Assembly: GCF_004339805.1 (NCBI RefSeq)
Contig: NZ_SLUI01000006.1
Location: forward strand, 1 to 43,301
DNA length: 43,301 bases
Origin: Anaerospora hongkongensis
GTDB lineage: Bacteria; Bacillota; Negativicutes; Sporomusales; DSM-15969
Direction: 5' to 3'
Below, piece by piece: positions 15,757-24,632 of this stretch (positions within the stretch are counted from its first letter, which is position 1; each line of letters begins with the position of its first letter). Both the position numbers and the translations under genes were made by a program. The notes under the pieces were generated by a model. The model saw only the letters and a list, made by a program, of their open reading frames with translations. It was not told the origin of the DNA and did not search any database.

Positions 15757-16143
15757 ATGAATTTTCCGAATGAATTGAAGTATACGAAGGATCATGAGTG
15801 GGTGCGTCTGGAGGGCAGCCGGGCGGTTGTGGGCATTACAGCTTTTGCCCAGAGTGAATTAGGCGATATTGTGTTTATTGAAGTCCCCCCGGTAGGCAAA
15901 AAGATCAGTATTCACAGCAATTTGTCGGTAGTCGAGTCTGTTAAGGCCGTCTCGGATATTTATGCACCGCTGACGGGAACTGTGGTGGCAATTAATGAGC
16001 AGCTGGCTGATCAGCCGGAATTGGTCAATCAGGATCCTTACGGAGAAGGCTGGATCGCTGTTTTAGAGTTGGAGAATAGCGAAGAACTGACACAGCTTTT
16101 AGACGTTGAACAATATCAGGCTTTGGCGCTGGGGGGGAAATAA
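15757..16143 (+). CDS. gcvH: glycine cleavage system H protein (lipoyl carrier)
   Basis: A 128-residue lipoyl-carrier protein that shuttles the aminomethyl group between the P and T proteins. The lipoylated lysine is K63 in VVESVKAVSD. Typical start NELKYTKDHEWVRLEG and the GYGEGW-like segment PYGEGWIAVLEL are present. GGGAGG lies about 9 nt before the ATG. Its stop is directly followed by the gcvPA start. In Gram-positive bacteria GcvH is also the first acceptor of octanoyl groups from LipM, and lipM is encoded at the end of this operon. Confidence 0.97.
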   Translation: MNFPNELKYTKDHEWVRLEGSRAVVGITAFAQSELGDIVFIEVPPVGKKISIHSNLSVVESVKAVSDIYAPLTGTVVAINEQLADQPELVNQDPYGEGWIAVLELENSEELTQLLDVEQYQALALGGK

Positions 16144-17493
16144 ATGGCCGGTCAGCACTATCTGCCGAATACTCTTGCTGACCGCCAAACCATGCTCCAG
16201 GCAATCGGCGTTCAGTCTGTAGAAGAACTCTTTGCGGATATTCCTGCCGATATCCGGCTGACCCGGCCGCTGTCCCTGCCGCCAGCGCTGAGTGAGCTCC
16301 AGATTATGCGTATTATGCAGCAGAAGGCTGCAAGCAACCGGAACGTTGAGGAGTACCCCTGCTTTTTGGGAGCGGGAGCCTATGACCATTTTATTCCGGC
16401 AGTCGTCTCACATCTTGCCGGCCGTGCCGAATTTTATACCGCCTATACCCAATACCAGCCGGAAATCAGCCAGGGTGGGCTGCAGGCATTGTGGGAATAC
16501 CAAAGTTTTATTTGTGAACTCACGGGGCTGGATGTTTCCAATGCTTCCCTATATGATGGCGCTACTGCGGCAGCTGAAGCAATGAACTTGGCCTGCGGTG
16601 TTACGGGCAGAAAAAAAGTGCTGATTAGTGAGGCTGTCCATCCTTTTTACCGGCAGGTGGCCGCAACCTATGCCCGTGATTTTGGCTTTTTAATTCAAAC
16701 TCTGCCAGTGGCAGAAGGCAAAACAGTGCTTCCCGAAACTGCCGGTTTAGTCGATAAGGAAATTGCGGCTATTATCGTCCAGTCGCCTAATTTCTACGGA
16801 ATAATAGAAGATATGGCAAACTTTAGTGAAGCCGTTCACCGTCATGGCGGACTGTTTGTTGCCGTGGTTAATCCCACTTCACTTGCTCTTGTACAGCCGC
16901 CCGGACAATATGGTGCGGATATTGCTGTCGGTGAAGGACAGCCGCTGGGACTGGGACTTAATTTCGGTGGCCCTTATCTCGGCTTTATGGCCGTTCGGGA
17001 AAAGTATATGCGCCGGATGCCCGGACGTATCGTCGGTCAAACGGTAGACAGCCAAGGGCGCAGAGGTTTTGTCCTTACTTTGCAGGCGCGGGAACAGCAT
17101 ATCCGCCGCGAAAAGGCATATTCCAACATTTGCTCTAATGAAGGACTGTGTGCCGTAATGGCAGGAATTTACATCGCGGCTATGGGACATGACGGTCTTA
17201 GACACGTCGCGAACATGTGCCTGCAGAAAGCGCATTATGCGGCACAGCAGATTGCTGCTTTGCCCGGCTACAGCCTGATGTACAATGGTCCGTTCTTTCA
17301 TGAATTTGTTATCAAGACACCCTGCCCGGCGGCTGATATCAATGCAGCCCTGCTGGCGAAAGGAATCATTGGCGGGCTTGATCTGGGGACAGTGGATTCG
17401 GGTAGGACTGATCAATTGCTGCTCTGCGTGACGGAAAAGCGCACCCGGGAAGAAATTGATCAACTTGTAGCGGCATTGGAGGGATTAGTATGA
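16144..17493 (+). CDS. gcvPA: glycine dehydrogenase (decarboxylating) subunit 1
   Basis: A 449-residue N-terminal half of the split P protein of the glycine cleavage system. With GcvPB it forms the PLP enzyme that decarboxylates glycine and loads the aminomethyl group onto GcvH. Family blocks include [47 protein letters not shown] and GRIVGQTVD. It begins immediately after the gcvH stop and overlaps gcvPB by 4 nt (ATGA), so subunits are made in step. A purine-rich GGGGGGGAAA before the start acts as ribosome binding site. Confidence 0.96.
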   Translation: MAGQHYLPNTLADRQTMLQAIGVQSVEELFADIPADIRLTRPLSLPPALSELQIMRIMQQKAASNRNVEEYPCFLGAGAYDHFIPAVVSHLAGRAEFYTAYTQYQPEISQGGLQALWEYQSFICELTGLDVSNASLYDGATAAAEAMNLACGVTGRKKVLISEAVHPFYRQVAATYARDFGFLIQTLPVAEGKTVLPETAGLVDKEIAAIIVQSPNFYGIIEDMANFSEAVHRHGGLFVAVVNPTSLALVQPPGQYGADIAVGEGQPLGLGLNFGGPYLGFMAVREKYMRRMPGRIVGQTVDSQGRRGFVLTLQAREQHIRREKAYSNICSNEGLCAVMAGIYIAAMGHDGLRHVANMCLQKAHYAAQQIAALPGYSLMYNGPFFHEFVIKTPCPAADINAALLAKGIIGGLDLGTVDSGRTDQLLLCVTEKRTREEIDQLVAALEGLV

Positions 17494-18953
17494 GCAGTGT
17501 ACAGCAGGGAAAACAGGTGATTTATGAAATGTCCCGCCCCGGGCGTACGGGCTACGATCTTCCCCCGCTTGACGTACCGGAGCAGCCGGCTGACGCTTTG
17601 ATCGGCGGGCAGCTGCTCAGAACCGTCCCACCCCATTTGCCTGAGGTGAGTGAAGTTTCGGTTGTCCGTCATTATACCGGTCTTTCACGGCGTAATTACG
17701 GTGTCGATAATGGTTTTTATCCGCTTGGCTCCTGCACGATGAAATATAATCCGAAGATCAATGAAGAGACGGCCAGGCTGGCGGGCTTCAGTAAGATCCA
17801 TCCCCTGCAGCCGGGGCAGACCGTGCAGGGAGCCTTGTCGCTTCTGTATGAACTGCAAAACTATCTGGCGGAAATTGCCGGTATGGACGGCTGCACCCTT
17901 CAGCCGGTTGCCGGCGCTCATGGCGAACTAACCGGCTTGAAACTGATCAGGGCTTATCACCAAAGCCGCGGGGAAAACCGGACTAAGGTCATTGTCCCTG
18001 ATTCGGCTCACGGTACTAACCCGGCTACCGTCACTGTCTGCGGGCTGGAAGCAGTGGAAATTAAATCCAACCCCGACGGCAGCGTTGATCTGGAGGCGCT
18101 CAGGGCAGTTGCCGGACCGGATACCGCTGCATTTATGCTTACTAACCCCAGTACACTGGGCTTGTTCGAAACACAGATCAGGGAAATTGCCGATATCATT
18201 CATCAGGCCGGCGGCTTATTGTATTATGACGGGGCCAATGCCAATGCGATTCTTGGCATAACTCGCCCCGGTGACATGGGATTTGATGTCGTGCATTTTA
18301 ATCTGCACAAAACCTTCTCCACCCCGCATGGCGGCGGCGGTCCCGGCTCAGGTCCGGTAGGCGTAAAAGACAAATTGCTGCCGTTTTTGCCTGTTCCGGT
18401 GGTTGCCTTTGACGGCGAACAGTATTTTCTGCAATACGACAAGCCAGAGTCTATTGGCAAGGTCCATAGCTTCTATGGCAATTTTGCCGTAATGGTACGG
18501 GCTTATACCTACATTCGCATGCTGGGGCCCAATGGGCTGCGACAGGCGAGTGAAGATGCCGTGCTGAATGCCAACTACATCATGCGTTCGCTGCAGGATT
18601 CTTATCAATTGCCTTTTGACAGGCACTGCATGCATGAATGTGTGTTTGCTGGTTTAAAGGGGGAAACAAACGGAATCAAAACACTGGATATTGCCAAACG
18701 GATCCTTGACTATGGCTACCATCCTCCGACTATTTATTTCCCCCTGATCGTCCATGATGCATTGATGATTGAACCGACGGAAACGGAGAGTAAAGAAACG
18801 ATGGATGAGTTTATTGCCGTCATGCAGGAAATAGCACGTGAAGCAAAAGAACAGCCTGAGCTGGTCAGCATGGCACCCCATTCGACGGTAGTCAGCCGGC
18901 TGGATGAAGCGCTGGCGGCCCGCAAGCCGGTTGTACGGTGGAAGGACGCATGA
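17490..18953 (+). CDS. gcvPB: glycine dehydrogenase (decarboxylating) subunit 2
   Basis: A 487-residue C-terminal half of the split P protein, carrying the PLP site: K274 in [18 protein letters not shown]. Other family marks are [15 protein letters not shown] and [12 protein letters not shown]. Length is typical. It overlaps gcvPA by 4 nt at the start and lipM by 4 nt at the end (ATGA), indicating translational coupling across gcvPA-gcvPB-lipM. Confidence 0.96.
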   Translation: MSSVQQGKQVIYEMSRPGRTGYDLPPLDVPEQPADALIGGQLLRTVPPHLPEVSEVSVVRHYTGLSRRNYGVDNGFYPLGSCTMKYNPKINEETARLAGFSKIHPLQPGQTVQGALSLLYELQNYLAEIAGMDGCTLQPVAGAHGELTGLKLIRAYHQSRGENRTKVIVPDSAHGTNPATVTVCGLEAVEIKSNPDGSVDLEALRAVAGPDTAAFMLTNPSTLGLFETQIREIADIIHQAGGLLYYDGANANAILGITRPGDMGFDVVHFNLHKTFSTPHGGGGPGSGPVGVKDKLLPFLPVPVVAFDGEQYFLQYDKPESIGKVHSFYGNFAVMVRAYTYIRMLGPNGLRQASEDAVLNANYIMRSLQDSYQLPFDRHCMHECVFAGLKGETNGIKTLDIAKRILDYGYHPPTIYFPLIVHDALMIEPTETESKETMDEFIAVMQEIAREAKEQPELVSMAPHSTVVSRLDEALAARKPVVRWKDA

Positions 18954-19786
18954 GTATTGCCGGAAAGTGGCGTGTGATCATTGACAATGCCCGTCATGGT
19001 GCGCTGAATATGGCCATTGACGAGGCCATTGTCCAGGCTCATACTGCCGGGCTTGTTCCGCCAACACTGCGCTTTTACAGCTGGCAGCCACCGGCCTTAA
19101 GTATTGGCTACTTTCAGAAAATCAGGGAAGAAGTAGAGATAGCGGCCTGCCGGGAGCAAGGGATTGATCTTATCCGGCGTACTACCGGCGGCCGTGCTGT
19201 GCTGCATGACCGGGAACTAACCTACAGTGCGGTTGTACGGGAAGATAATTCCGTACTGCCGCCTACCCTGCTCGGTTCTTACCGGTACTTAAGCCAGGGA
19301 TTGATTGCTGGCCTGAACAAACTGGGGGTTAATGCCGAAATGACCCTGCCGGGGGCCGCTTTTGGGCAAAGCGGCCGGCTCCCCAAAAACGGTGCCTGCT
19401 TTGATGCACCGTCATTCTATGAAATTACGGTCGACCGCAAAAAATTAATCGGCAGTGCCCAGGTTCGCAAACACGGGACATTGCTGCAGCACGGTTCCAT
19501 TCTGCTTGACTTTTCGGCTGAGCAAATTGTCGGCTTGCTCGCCTTTACCAGTGAAGAGGAGCGGACACGTTGTCAAGCCATTCTCCAGACGAAAGCCACT
19601 TCGCTCAACCGCGTGCTGGGCTATATACCGGACAGCGGCCTGCTAGCGCAAACACTGGCGGTCGAGTTTGGCCGTGAGTTAGGGCTTGAAATAGTGCCCG
19701 GAGCTTTAACCGACTGGGAATTTGCGCGGGCAGCGGAACTGGAAAAGGATAAATTTTCCGCTTATGACTGGACGTACCTGCGATGA
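18950..19786 (+). CDS. lipM: octanoyl-ACP:GcvH octanoyltransferase LipM
   Basis: A 278-residue protein, the same length as B. subtilis LipM, and similar along the whole length as I recall it ([61 protein letters not shown]). The LipM catalytic cysteine is present as C150 in [11 protein letters not shown], at the same residue number. Lipoate-protein ligase A would lack that Cys-Phe-Asp-Ala-Pro context. It transfers octanoate from acyl carrier protein to GcvH, the first step of lipoyl assembly. The ATG at 18950 overlaps the gcvPB stop and has GGAAGGA upstream; the GTG at 18938 is less likely. Its place in the glycine-riboswitch operon ties lipoylation capacity to glycine cleavage demand. Confidence 0.92.
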   Translation: MSIAGKWRVIIDNARHGALNMAIDEAIVQAHTAGLVPPTLRFYSWQPPALSIGYFQKIREEVEIAACREQGIDLIRRTTGGRAVLHDRELTYSAVVREDNSVLPPTLLGSYRYLSQGLIAGLNKLGVNAEMTLPGAAFGQSGRLPKNGACFDAPSFYEITVDRKKLIGSAQVRKHGTLLQHGSILLDFSAEQIVGLLAFTSEEERTRCQAILQTKATSLNRVLGYIPDSGLLAQTLAVEFGRELGLEIVPGALTDWEFARAAELEKDKFSAYDWTYLR

Positions 19787-19827
19787 TAATTTGTTTTTTC
19801 ATAGCATTTTCCTGACCTCATTTGATG

Positions 19828-19836
19828 TGGTATAAT
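19828..19836 (+). promoter_or_regulatory. extended -10 promoter for the pyrophosphatase gene
   Basis: TGG-TATAAT, a perfect -10 with the TGn extension, about 54 nt before the ATG at 19890. No good -35 at 17 nt (TTTCCT at 19808). Confidence 0.65.
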
Positions 19837-19889
19837 GGGGCCTGGCAACAGTACAAGCTATATCTGTTGCATGCGTCAAGGGGGTTTAT

Positions 19890-21521
19890 ATGGAAAAGCC
19901 GATCTATGTTATTGGACATCGCAATCCGGATACTGATTCAATCTGCTCTGCTATTGGTTACGCTCATCTCAAGCAGGCCATGGGAGAGAATGCCATTCCT
20001 GCCAGGGCGGGAAAAATTAATGGCGAGACAAAATATGTCTTAGACTATTTTAGTGTTACGGCGCCAATTCTAATCAATGATCTTTATCCGCGTGTACGGG
20101 ATGTTATGATGGAAACAACAGTAACGCTAAGGCCGGATAATACGCTGCGTGATCTGGGACAATTGATGAAACAGCACAGCGTGAAATCATTGCCTGTTAT
20201 AGACGAGGCCAAAGCACTGGTGGGGATCGTTACGGTAGGCGATCTTGCCAAGAGGTATTACGATGAATTAGAAATGCAGGATTTGCGTGAAACAGGAGTT
20301 GATTTTTCCGGCATTCTGGGTGTTCTCGACGGCAAGCTGATTGCAGGTGAGAATTTATCGCGCAAGATTACCGGGAAAGTACGCATCGCCGGTGCCCGTA
20401 TTCATACGCTGGAGAAGGTATTCCAGCCAGGCGATATTGTGCTGGTGGGTGACCGGCATAAAGCGCAGCTTGCATCTATTAACTGCAAGATTGCCTGCCT
20501 GGTATTGACGGGAAAAGCCGTTCCGGAAGAAGCAGTCATTGAAGCTGCCCGCAGCCAGGGAACCATTATTATTCAGGCGCCTTATGATACTTATACGTGT
20601 GCGCGGCTGATTAATCAAAGCATACCGGTTCGGATGGTGATGCAGTCTCAAGTCGTTACCTTTAAGCCTTCCGAGCTGATTAGTGATTGCAAAGCGATAA
20701 TCGTTAAAACCAATCACCGCAATTATCCTGTTGTGGAAAATGGCAGGCTGATCGGGCTGATTAACCGGGACCAGCTGATCGTACCGGAAAAAGAAAAAAT
20801 TATCCTGGTTGACCACAACGAGCGGACCCAAGCGGTGGAAGGCATTGAAGAAGCCCGTATCATGGAAATTATTGACCATCACCGGCTGGGCGGCCTGCAG
20901 ACAGGAGAACCTATTTTTATCCGTCATGAGCCGGTAGGCTGCACGGCGACGATTGTTGCCAACATGCACTGGCACCGCAATATTAAAATTCCCAAACCAA
21001 TTGCCGGGCTGCTTTTGTCAGCAATTATCTCTGATACGGTGTTGTTTAAATCGCCAACCTGCACACCGGAGGATAAGGACGTAGCCAAAAAATTAGCAGC
21101 TATCGCCGGTCTGGATGTGGAACACTATGGCATGGCTGTTTTAAAAGCCGGTTCCAATATTACGAACATGTCGGCAGCCGAAATTGTACATACCGACTTG
21201 AAGGAGTTTCAAACCGGAGAGTACAGCCTGGCCATTTCACAAATATCGGTTATGGATGCTCATGAACTGCTGACAAAGCAGGCCGATATAGAAGATTACC
21301 TTGCGGCAATGCGGGCAAAAGAAAAGTATGATATGGCTTTGCTCATGATAACGGATATCATGAAGGAAGCTACGTACGTTTTATATACCGGTCAGCCCGT
21401 CAAACTGCTGGAGGCAGCTTTTGGCGACAACGGTAAAGACGGCGTGCTGTATCTGCCGGGCGTAATGTCCCGCAAAAAGCAGGTAGTGCCGCCGCTTGTC
21501 GAAGCAGCCCGCGATCTATAA
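19890..21521 (+). CDS. ppaC: manganese-dependent inorganic pyrophosphatase with CBS and DRTGG domains
   Basis: A 543-residue family II pyrophosphatase of the regulated type. The DHH phosphoesterase part begins VIGHRNPDTDSICSA (residues 6-20) and resumes at about 305 with VDHNER and IDHHRLGG, then the DHHA2 region to the end. Inserted between are a CBS domain (about 70-125), a DRTGG domain (about 130-245) and a second CBS domain (about 250-300). In this class AMP/ADP inhibit and ATP or diadenosine polyphosphates activate through the CBS-DRTGG insert. It hydrolyses pyrophosphate to drive biosynthesis in the cytosol. AAGGGGG lies about 5 nt before the ATG. It has its own promoter at 19828 and terminator at 21530. 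Confidence 0.95.
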   Translation: MEKPIYVIGHRNPDTDSICSAIGYAHLKQAMGENAIPARAGKINGETKYVLDYFSVTAPILINDLYPRVRDVMMETTVTLRPDNTLRDLGQLMKQHSVKSLPVIDEAKALVGIVTVGDLAKRYYDELEMQDLRETGVDFSGILGVLDGKLIAGENLSRKITGKVRIAGARIHTLEKVFQPGDIVLVGDRHKAQLASINCKIACLVLTGKAVPEEAVIEAARSQGTIIIQAPYDTYTCARLINQSIPVRMVMQSQVVTFKPSELISDCKAIIVKTNHRNYPVVENGRLIGLINRDQLIVPEKEKIILVDHNERTQAVEGIEEARIMEIIDHHRLGGLQTGEPIFIRHEPVGCTATIVANMHWHRNIKIPKPIAGLLLSAIISDTVLFKSPTCTPEDKDVAKKLAAIAGLDVEHYGMAVLKAGSNITNMSAAEIVHTDLKEFQTGEYSLAISQISVMDAHELLTKQADIEDYLAAMRAKEKYDMALLMITDIMKEATYVLYTGQPVKLLEAAFGDNGKDGVLYLPGVMSRKKQVVPPLVEAARDL

Positions 21522-21529
21522 GGATGATC

Positions 21530-21578
21530 GAAGAGTGTGTCGCAAATGCTTTTGAAAAGCAAATGCGATACACTCTTC
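21530..21578 (+). terminator. intrinsic terminator after ppaC
   Basis: Long inverted repeat with 15-bp arms (21530-21544 and 21564-21578, one G-U pair) and an inner TGCTTTT/AAAAGCA stem, followed by TTTATTT. Confidence 0.88.
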
Positions 21579-21647
21579 TTTATTTCCTGGGATATATTAA
21601 TCAATCGCCACATATATTGTGACGAAACTGTTTCGCGTTCGGCGGAG

Positions 21648-22364
21648 GTGATTGAAATCTATACCATTACCCTACAAAGATCGAAAACTTATTTTGCAAT
21701 TGCTTCTTTACTTATTCTCAGTTTGTTCATTGGTATAGCCGGCTTTGAATACTGGGATGACAAGGAACTGGCGGCCCTTCCTAATCAACCGACTACTGCC
21801 CCGACGGGCAGTATATCGATTGTCGTCAAAATAGCGGATCGCACCCTGGAACTTTATAATGACGGCAAGATATACAAAAAGTACCGTGTTGCAGTTGGCA
21901 AAAGTGATACGCCCACACCTATCGGCGATTGGACGGTCATTTGGAAATCCTACCGGTCGGGAGATATTTTTGGTACGCGCTTTTTGGGACTGGATGTCCC
22001 CTGGGGAGGATATGGCATACATGGTACTAACCGGCCCTGGAGCATTGGCCACTTTATCAGTCAGGGCTGTATTCGACTCCGCAATAAAGACATTGAGGAA
22101 TTGTACGAATGGGTACCGGTAGGTACGCCGGTGCGGATTGAAGGGCAGATGATCCGTATTCAGCGAGTGCTTAAATATGAAACTACTGGTGCAGATGTTG
22201 TACAGCTGCAAAGGAAGCTGAGAACGTTAGGTTATCTGGAAAGTAAGGCGGATGGCTTTTTTAACAGGGATACCGAGACAGCAGTTAAGCGCTTTCAGCA
22301 TGACAAGGGCTTAAAAGTGACGGGGTATGCTGATCGGAAAACACTCGACTTATTGGGGATGTAG
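21648..22364 (+). CDS. membrane-anchored L,D-transpeptidase with peptidoglycan-binding domain
   Basis: About 238 residues. An N-terminal membrane anchor (residues 14-33) is followed by a YkuD L,D-transpeptidase domain (about 55-165) with the catalytic motif H125G...S138-Q-G-C141-I-R. The usual second His of SHGC is Gln here, a common variation. A peptidoglycan-binding repeat lies at about 180-236 (GADVVQLQRKLRTLGYLESKADG). It probably makes 3-3 cross-links or acts on spore or cell-wall peptidoglycan. The start is uncertain: the only standard in-frame codon close to the membrane anchor is GTG 21648, which lies within the GGAGGTG ribosome-binding sequence itself; a non-standard ATC or ATT start just downstream is possible. 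Upstream frame overlaps the ppaC terminator and is rejected. Confidence 0.85.
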   Translation: MIEIYTITLQRSKTYFAIASLLILSLFIGIAGFEYWDDKELAALPNQPTTAPTGSISIVVKIADRTLELYNDGKIYKKYRVAVGKSDTPTPIGDWTVIWKSYRSGDIFGTRFLGLDVPWGGYGIHGTNRPWSIGHFISQGCIRLRNKDIEELYEWVPVGTPVRIEGQMIRIQRVLKYETTGADVVQLQRKLRTLGYLESKADGFFNRDTETAVKRFQHDKGLKVTGYADRKTLDLLGM

Positions 22365-22458
22365 TGCAGATTGTGAAAATTTTACCTATAAAAAGAAGCA
22401 TGGTATTTGCCATTTCCAGGAATGCTATTGCTAAGCATACGACTAGGAGGGATTGGCA

Positions 22459-22761
22459 ATGCAAAATTCTACAATGGCAAATCAGTCTTCTGTAAATCAG
22501 GCTAATTCAAGTACTCAAACTAATGCCGCAGCTACGCAAGGCCTGCAAAACCAGGGACAGGCGTCAGCAAGTCAACTAGAAGGTTTCCAGCAGGTAAAGC
22601 AGCAAGTTGCGACTCTTCGCCAGACATTGCAGGATTTAATGATGAATGAACAATATGTTGACGGCGAGATTATGACTGCCAGCGCGGCACTGGATATTCA
22701 ACTGGAAGATTATTACCGGACCCTTAGCGATCAACGGGAGCCGAGCATGAGATCCTTTTAA
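22459..22761 (+). CDS. Spo0E-like aspartyl-phosphate phosphatase
   Basis: A 100-residue protein in two parts. Residues 1-40 are rich in Gln, Asn, Ser, Thr and Ala and look disordered. Residues 45-90 match the helical-hairpin pattern of Spo0E-like phosphatases: LRQTLQDLM, then a turn, then the signature SxxxD as S75-A-A-L-D79, ending LEDYYR. Spo0E family proteins remove phosphate from Spo0A~P and hold back sporulation. AGGAGG lies 8-9 nt before the ATG at 22459; the TTG at 22453 is less likely. A terminator follows at 22778. The match to the family is by motif, not by search; the long polar N-terminal tail is not usual. Confidence 0.72.
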   Translation: MQNSTMANQSSVNQANSSTQTNAAATQGLQNQGQASASQLEGFQQVKQQVATLRQTLQDLMMNEQYVDGEIMTASAALDIQLEDYYRTLSDQREPSMRSF

Positions 22762-22777
22762 TTTGTCTGCAAAAAAG

Positions 22778-22808
22778 AGGGACCGCACTCATGGAGAGTT
22801 CGGTCCCT
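22778..22808. terminator. bidirectional intrinsic terminator
   Basis: AGGGACCG (22778-22785) pairs with CGGTCCCT (22801-22808), with inner ACTC/GAGT pairing. It lies between the convergent Spo0E-like and peroxiredoxin genes, with an A-run on the left and T-rich sequence on the right. Confidence 0.85.
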
Positions 22809-22819
22809 TATCTTTGCTA

Positions 22820-23287
22820 TTATTTACTATTGAGGGACAGGAAGTTAAGCACCTCATTAATATCCGGTAATTGCTCAAGGGGATATACTTTAACCCAGAT
22901 TACCTTGCCGGACTCATTGATCAGGATATTTGCCCGCTCGGAAAAACCTTCCTTTTCCCGAAAAATTCCATAGCTTTTAGCTATTTGACCATGTGGCCAA
23001 AAGTCAGAGGGCAAGTGAACGTTTTGGAGTTGAATTGCCATACGCCAGGCTTTTTTACAAGGCTGGGCATCAACACTGAAGCCCAGAGGGATAGTGTTGA
23101 ATTTAGCAAACGCCTGCCAATTGTTTTCCAGGGAACGCATTTGATCGGTGCAGACTGGTGTCCAGGCCAGCGGATGCCAGGAAAGTAATATTTTCTTGCC
23201 AGCATAACCAGATAATTGTCTGGTGTCCTCCCGGTCGTCTTGAATCGTAAAATCTGGCGCTGTATCGCCTACTGCAATGAGCTTCAT
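22820..23287 (-). CDS. peroxiredoxin (AhpC/TSA family)
   Basis: A 155-residue thioredoxin-fold peroxidase. It starts AVGDTAPDFTIQD and has the peroxidatic Cys C46 in HPLAWTPVCTDQM (the PxxxT/SxxC motif appears as PLAWTPVC). It reduces hydrogen peroxide or organic hydroperoxides in the cytosol using thiol partners. A further Cys at about residue 77 could be a resolving cysteine. AAGGAG lies 9 nt before the ATG. It is convergent with the Spo0E-like gene and shares its terminator. Confidence 0.9.
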   Translation of the reverse strand: MKLIAVGDTAPDFTIQDDREDTRQLSGYAGKKILLSWHPLAWTPVCTDQMRSLENNWQAFAKFNTIPLGFSVDAQPCKKAWRMAIQLQNVHLPSDFWPHGQIAKSYGIFREKEGFSERANILINESGKVIWVKVYPLEQLPDINEVLNFLSLNSK

Positions 23288-23352
23288 TATTGTATGCTCC
23301 TTCTTTAAAGATACCTATAGAATACCGTTTTAGGAGACTTAGTATGCGCAAA

Positions 23353-23388
23353 GCAAAGAACCGCTGCTATTAAGCAGCGGTTCTTTGC
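23353..23388. terminator. intrinsic terminator of the small membrane-peptide gene
   Basis: Perfect 15-bp stem GCAAAGAACCGCTGC/GCAGCGGTTCTTTGC (23353-23367, 23374-23388) with a 6-nt loop. It lies downstream of the minus-strand gene ending at 23430. No long T-run follows on either strand, so its strength as a terminator is uncertain. Confidence 0.65.
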
Positions 23389-23429
23389 ATGCACTATACC
23401 AAAAGGGAGGTCGGCAAGAGGTCTTTTTT

Positions 23430-23537
23430 TTAACAGCTAGGAGAACAGTCGTCTTGGCAGAACCACAATAAGAGAATAATGATAATGATGATGATAACCC
23501 AACTGCCATTGTTCCCATTACCACAACCGAAACCCAT
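23430..23537 (-). CDS. 35-residue Cys/Gly/Asn membrane peptide, YjcZ-like sporulation type
   Basis: A short gene encoding MGFGCGNGNNGSWV, then an unbroken run of seven Ile and three Leu, then WFCQDDCSPSC. The layout, a Gly-rich head followed by a single very hydrophobic helix, is like the tiny YjcZ-type sporulation membrane proteins, though the Cys-rich tail (three Cys) is not part of that family as I know it. GGAGGG lies 8 nt before the ATG at 23537. On the coding strand CATACCATA (23590-23582) matches the -10 of sigma-K promoters, but the -35 spacing is not right. The gene is well separated from its neighbours and followed by a hairpin. Function unknown. Confidence 0.68.
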   Translation of the reverse strand: MGFGCGNGNNGSWVIIIIIIILLLWFCQDDCSPSC

Positions 23538-23721
23538 AAGTATTCCCTCCTCATAGAAGTTTGATGTTAATTGGTTTTGTGTATGGTATGCAAAAAGAGG
23601 CGCGTTTGACATTGTTTCGGCAAAATTTTTTCATCGAATGTGCTGTAAAATATTGCTAGCATTATGCGATAATAAAAGGAGCAGGTTAGTCATACAACTG
23701 GAAAGGCAAGGGTAGTGGGAA

Positions 23722-24177
23722 ATGCAGATGTCAATAAAAGAAATACGGGCGCAGGATACCTGGCAGTTAAGACAGGCCGTAATGTGGCCGGGCAAGGATA
23801 TCAGTGAGGTGGTACTGGCGGATGATGAACAGGGAACGCATTATGGCTTATACGGAGATGAAAGACTGCTTTCGGTTGTTTCTGTCTTTGTGACCGGGAA
23901 GCAGCTGCAATTCCGCAAGTTTGCCACAGCAACTGAACTGCAGGGACAAGGCTTCGGCAGCCAGCTGCTTCAATATGTTTTTGCTCAGGCAAGACAGAAG
24001 GGCGTCGATGAGCTTTGGTGCAATGCCCGCACCAGTAAGACTGCTTTCTACAAACGCTTTGGCTTAAGAGAGGCAGGCGGGATTTTTCTAAAGGATGGAA
24101 TGGAATACATCAAAATGAGTACCACTAGGAGGAGTTATGAGACAAAAATTGAATGTCATCACACTCGGCGTACGTGA
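23722..24177 (+). CDS. GNAT family N-acetyltransferase
   Basis: A 151-residue acetyltransferase. The acetyl-CoA binding motif A appears as ELQGQGFGSQLLQYVFAQAR (about 73-92), matching the Q/RxxGxG/A pattern, followed by WCNARTSKTAFYKRFGL, the usual C-terminal GNAT block. Substrate is not predictable. The ribosome binding site is weak (AAGGG about 11 nt before the ATG; a second ATG follows at 23728). The 3' end overlaps the next gene by 41 nt, so the two are co-transcribed. Confidence 0.85.
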   Translation: MQMSIKEIRAQDTWQLRQAVMWPGKDISEVVLADDEQGTHYGLYGDERLLSVVSVFVTGKQLQFRKFATATELQGQGFGSQLLQYVFAQARQKGVDELWCNARTSKTAFYKRFGLREAGGIFLKDGMEYIKMSTTRRSYETKIECHHTRRT

Positions 24178-24556
24178 TTTAGCAGCTTCGTTAACGTTTT
24201 ACCGTGACGGACTGGGCTGGCAGCCGGCAGAAAGCAATGACTCCATTACCTTCTTTGACATGGGAGGTGTGATTTTAGCTCTGTATCCGAGAAAACTGCT
24301 GGCAGAAGATGCTGGCCTGCCCGAACAGGGGAGCGGTTTTACCGGTGTAACGGTGGCCTACAATGCGAAAAGTGAAGAAGAAGTCAATGCGGTGTTTGCC
24401 AAGGTGGAGAAAGCGGGCGCTTCTATTGTAAAACCGCCACAAAAAGTATTCTGGGGCGGCTATAGCGGGTACTTTGCTGATCCGGACAAGCATCTCTGGG
24501 AAGTGGCTTATAATCCCTATTGGCAGTTTAATGATCAGGATCAGGTGGTGTTGTAA
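24137..24556 (+). CDS. VOC family (glyoxalase-like) protein
   Basis: A 139-residue vicinal-oxygen-chelate fold protein with two beta-alpha-beta-beta-beta repeats: VITLGVRDLAASLTFYRDGLGW at the start and GYFADPDKHLWEVAYNP at the end. The family includes glyoxalases, resistance proteins and dioxygenases, and the specific role cannot be told. AGGAGG lies 7 nt before the ATG. It begins within the end of the acetyltransferase gene and is followed by a perfect terminator. Confidence 0.88.
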   Translation: MRQKLNVITLGVRDLAASLTFYRDGLGWQPAESNDSITFFDMGGVILALYPRKLLAEDAGLPEQGSGFTGVTVAYNAKSEEEVNAVFAKVEKAGASIVKPPQKVFWGGYSGYFADPDKHLWEVAYNPYWQFNDQDQVVL

Positions 24557-24566
24557 GCTGATCGCA

Positions 24567-24600
24567 AAAAGAGGATGTCTCGATGGAGACATCCTCTTTT
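24567..24600. terminator. bidirectional intrinsic terminator
   Basis: Perfect 15-bp stem AAAAGAGGATGTCTC/GAGACATCCTCTTTT (24567-24581, 24586-24600) with a 4-nt loop; it serves the convergent VOC and glycerate kinase genes. Confidence 0.93.
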
Positions 24601-24632
24601 GATAAATGACAAAACGGAATCAGCACTACTTC

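Noticed and set aside
18950..19786. Reading the gene after gcvPB as lipoate-protein ligase A
   Set aside because: The Cys150-Phe-Asp-Ala-Pro context, the 278-residue length and whole-length similarity fit LipM octanoyltransferase better.
21537..21647. An N-terminal extension of the L,D-transpeptidase
   Set aside because: It runs through the ppaC terminator stem and shows no protein-like features ahead of the membrane anchor.
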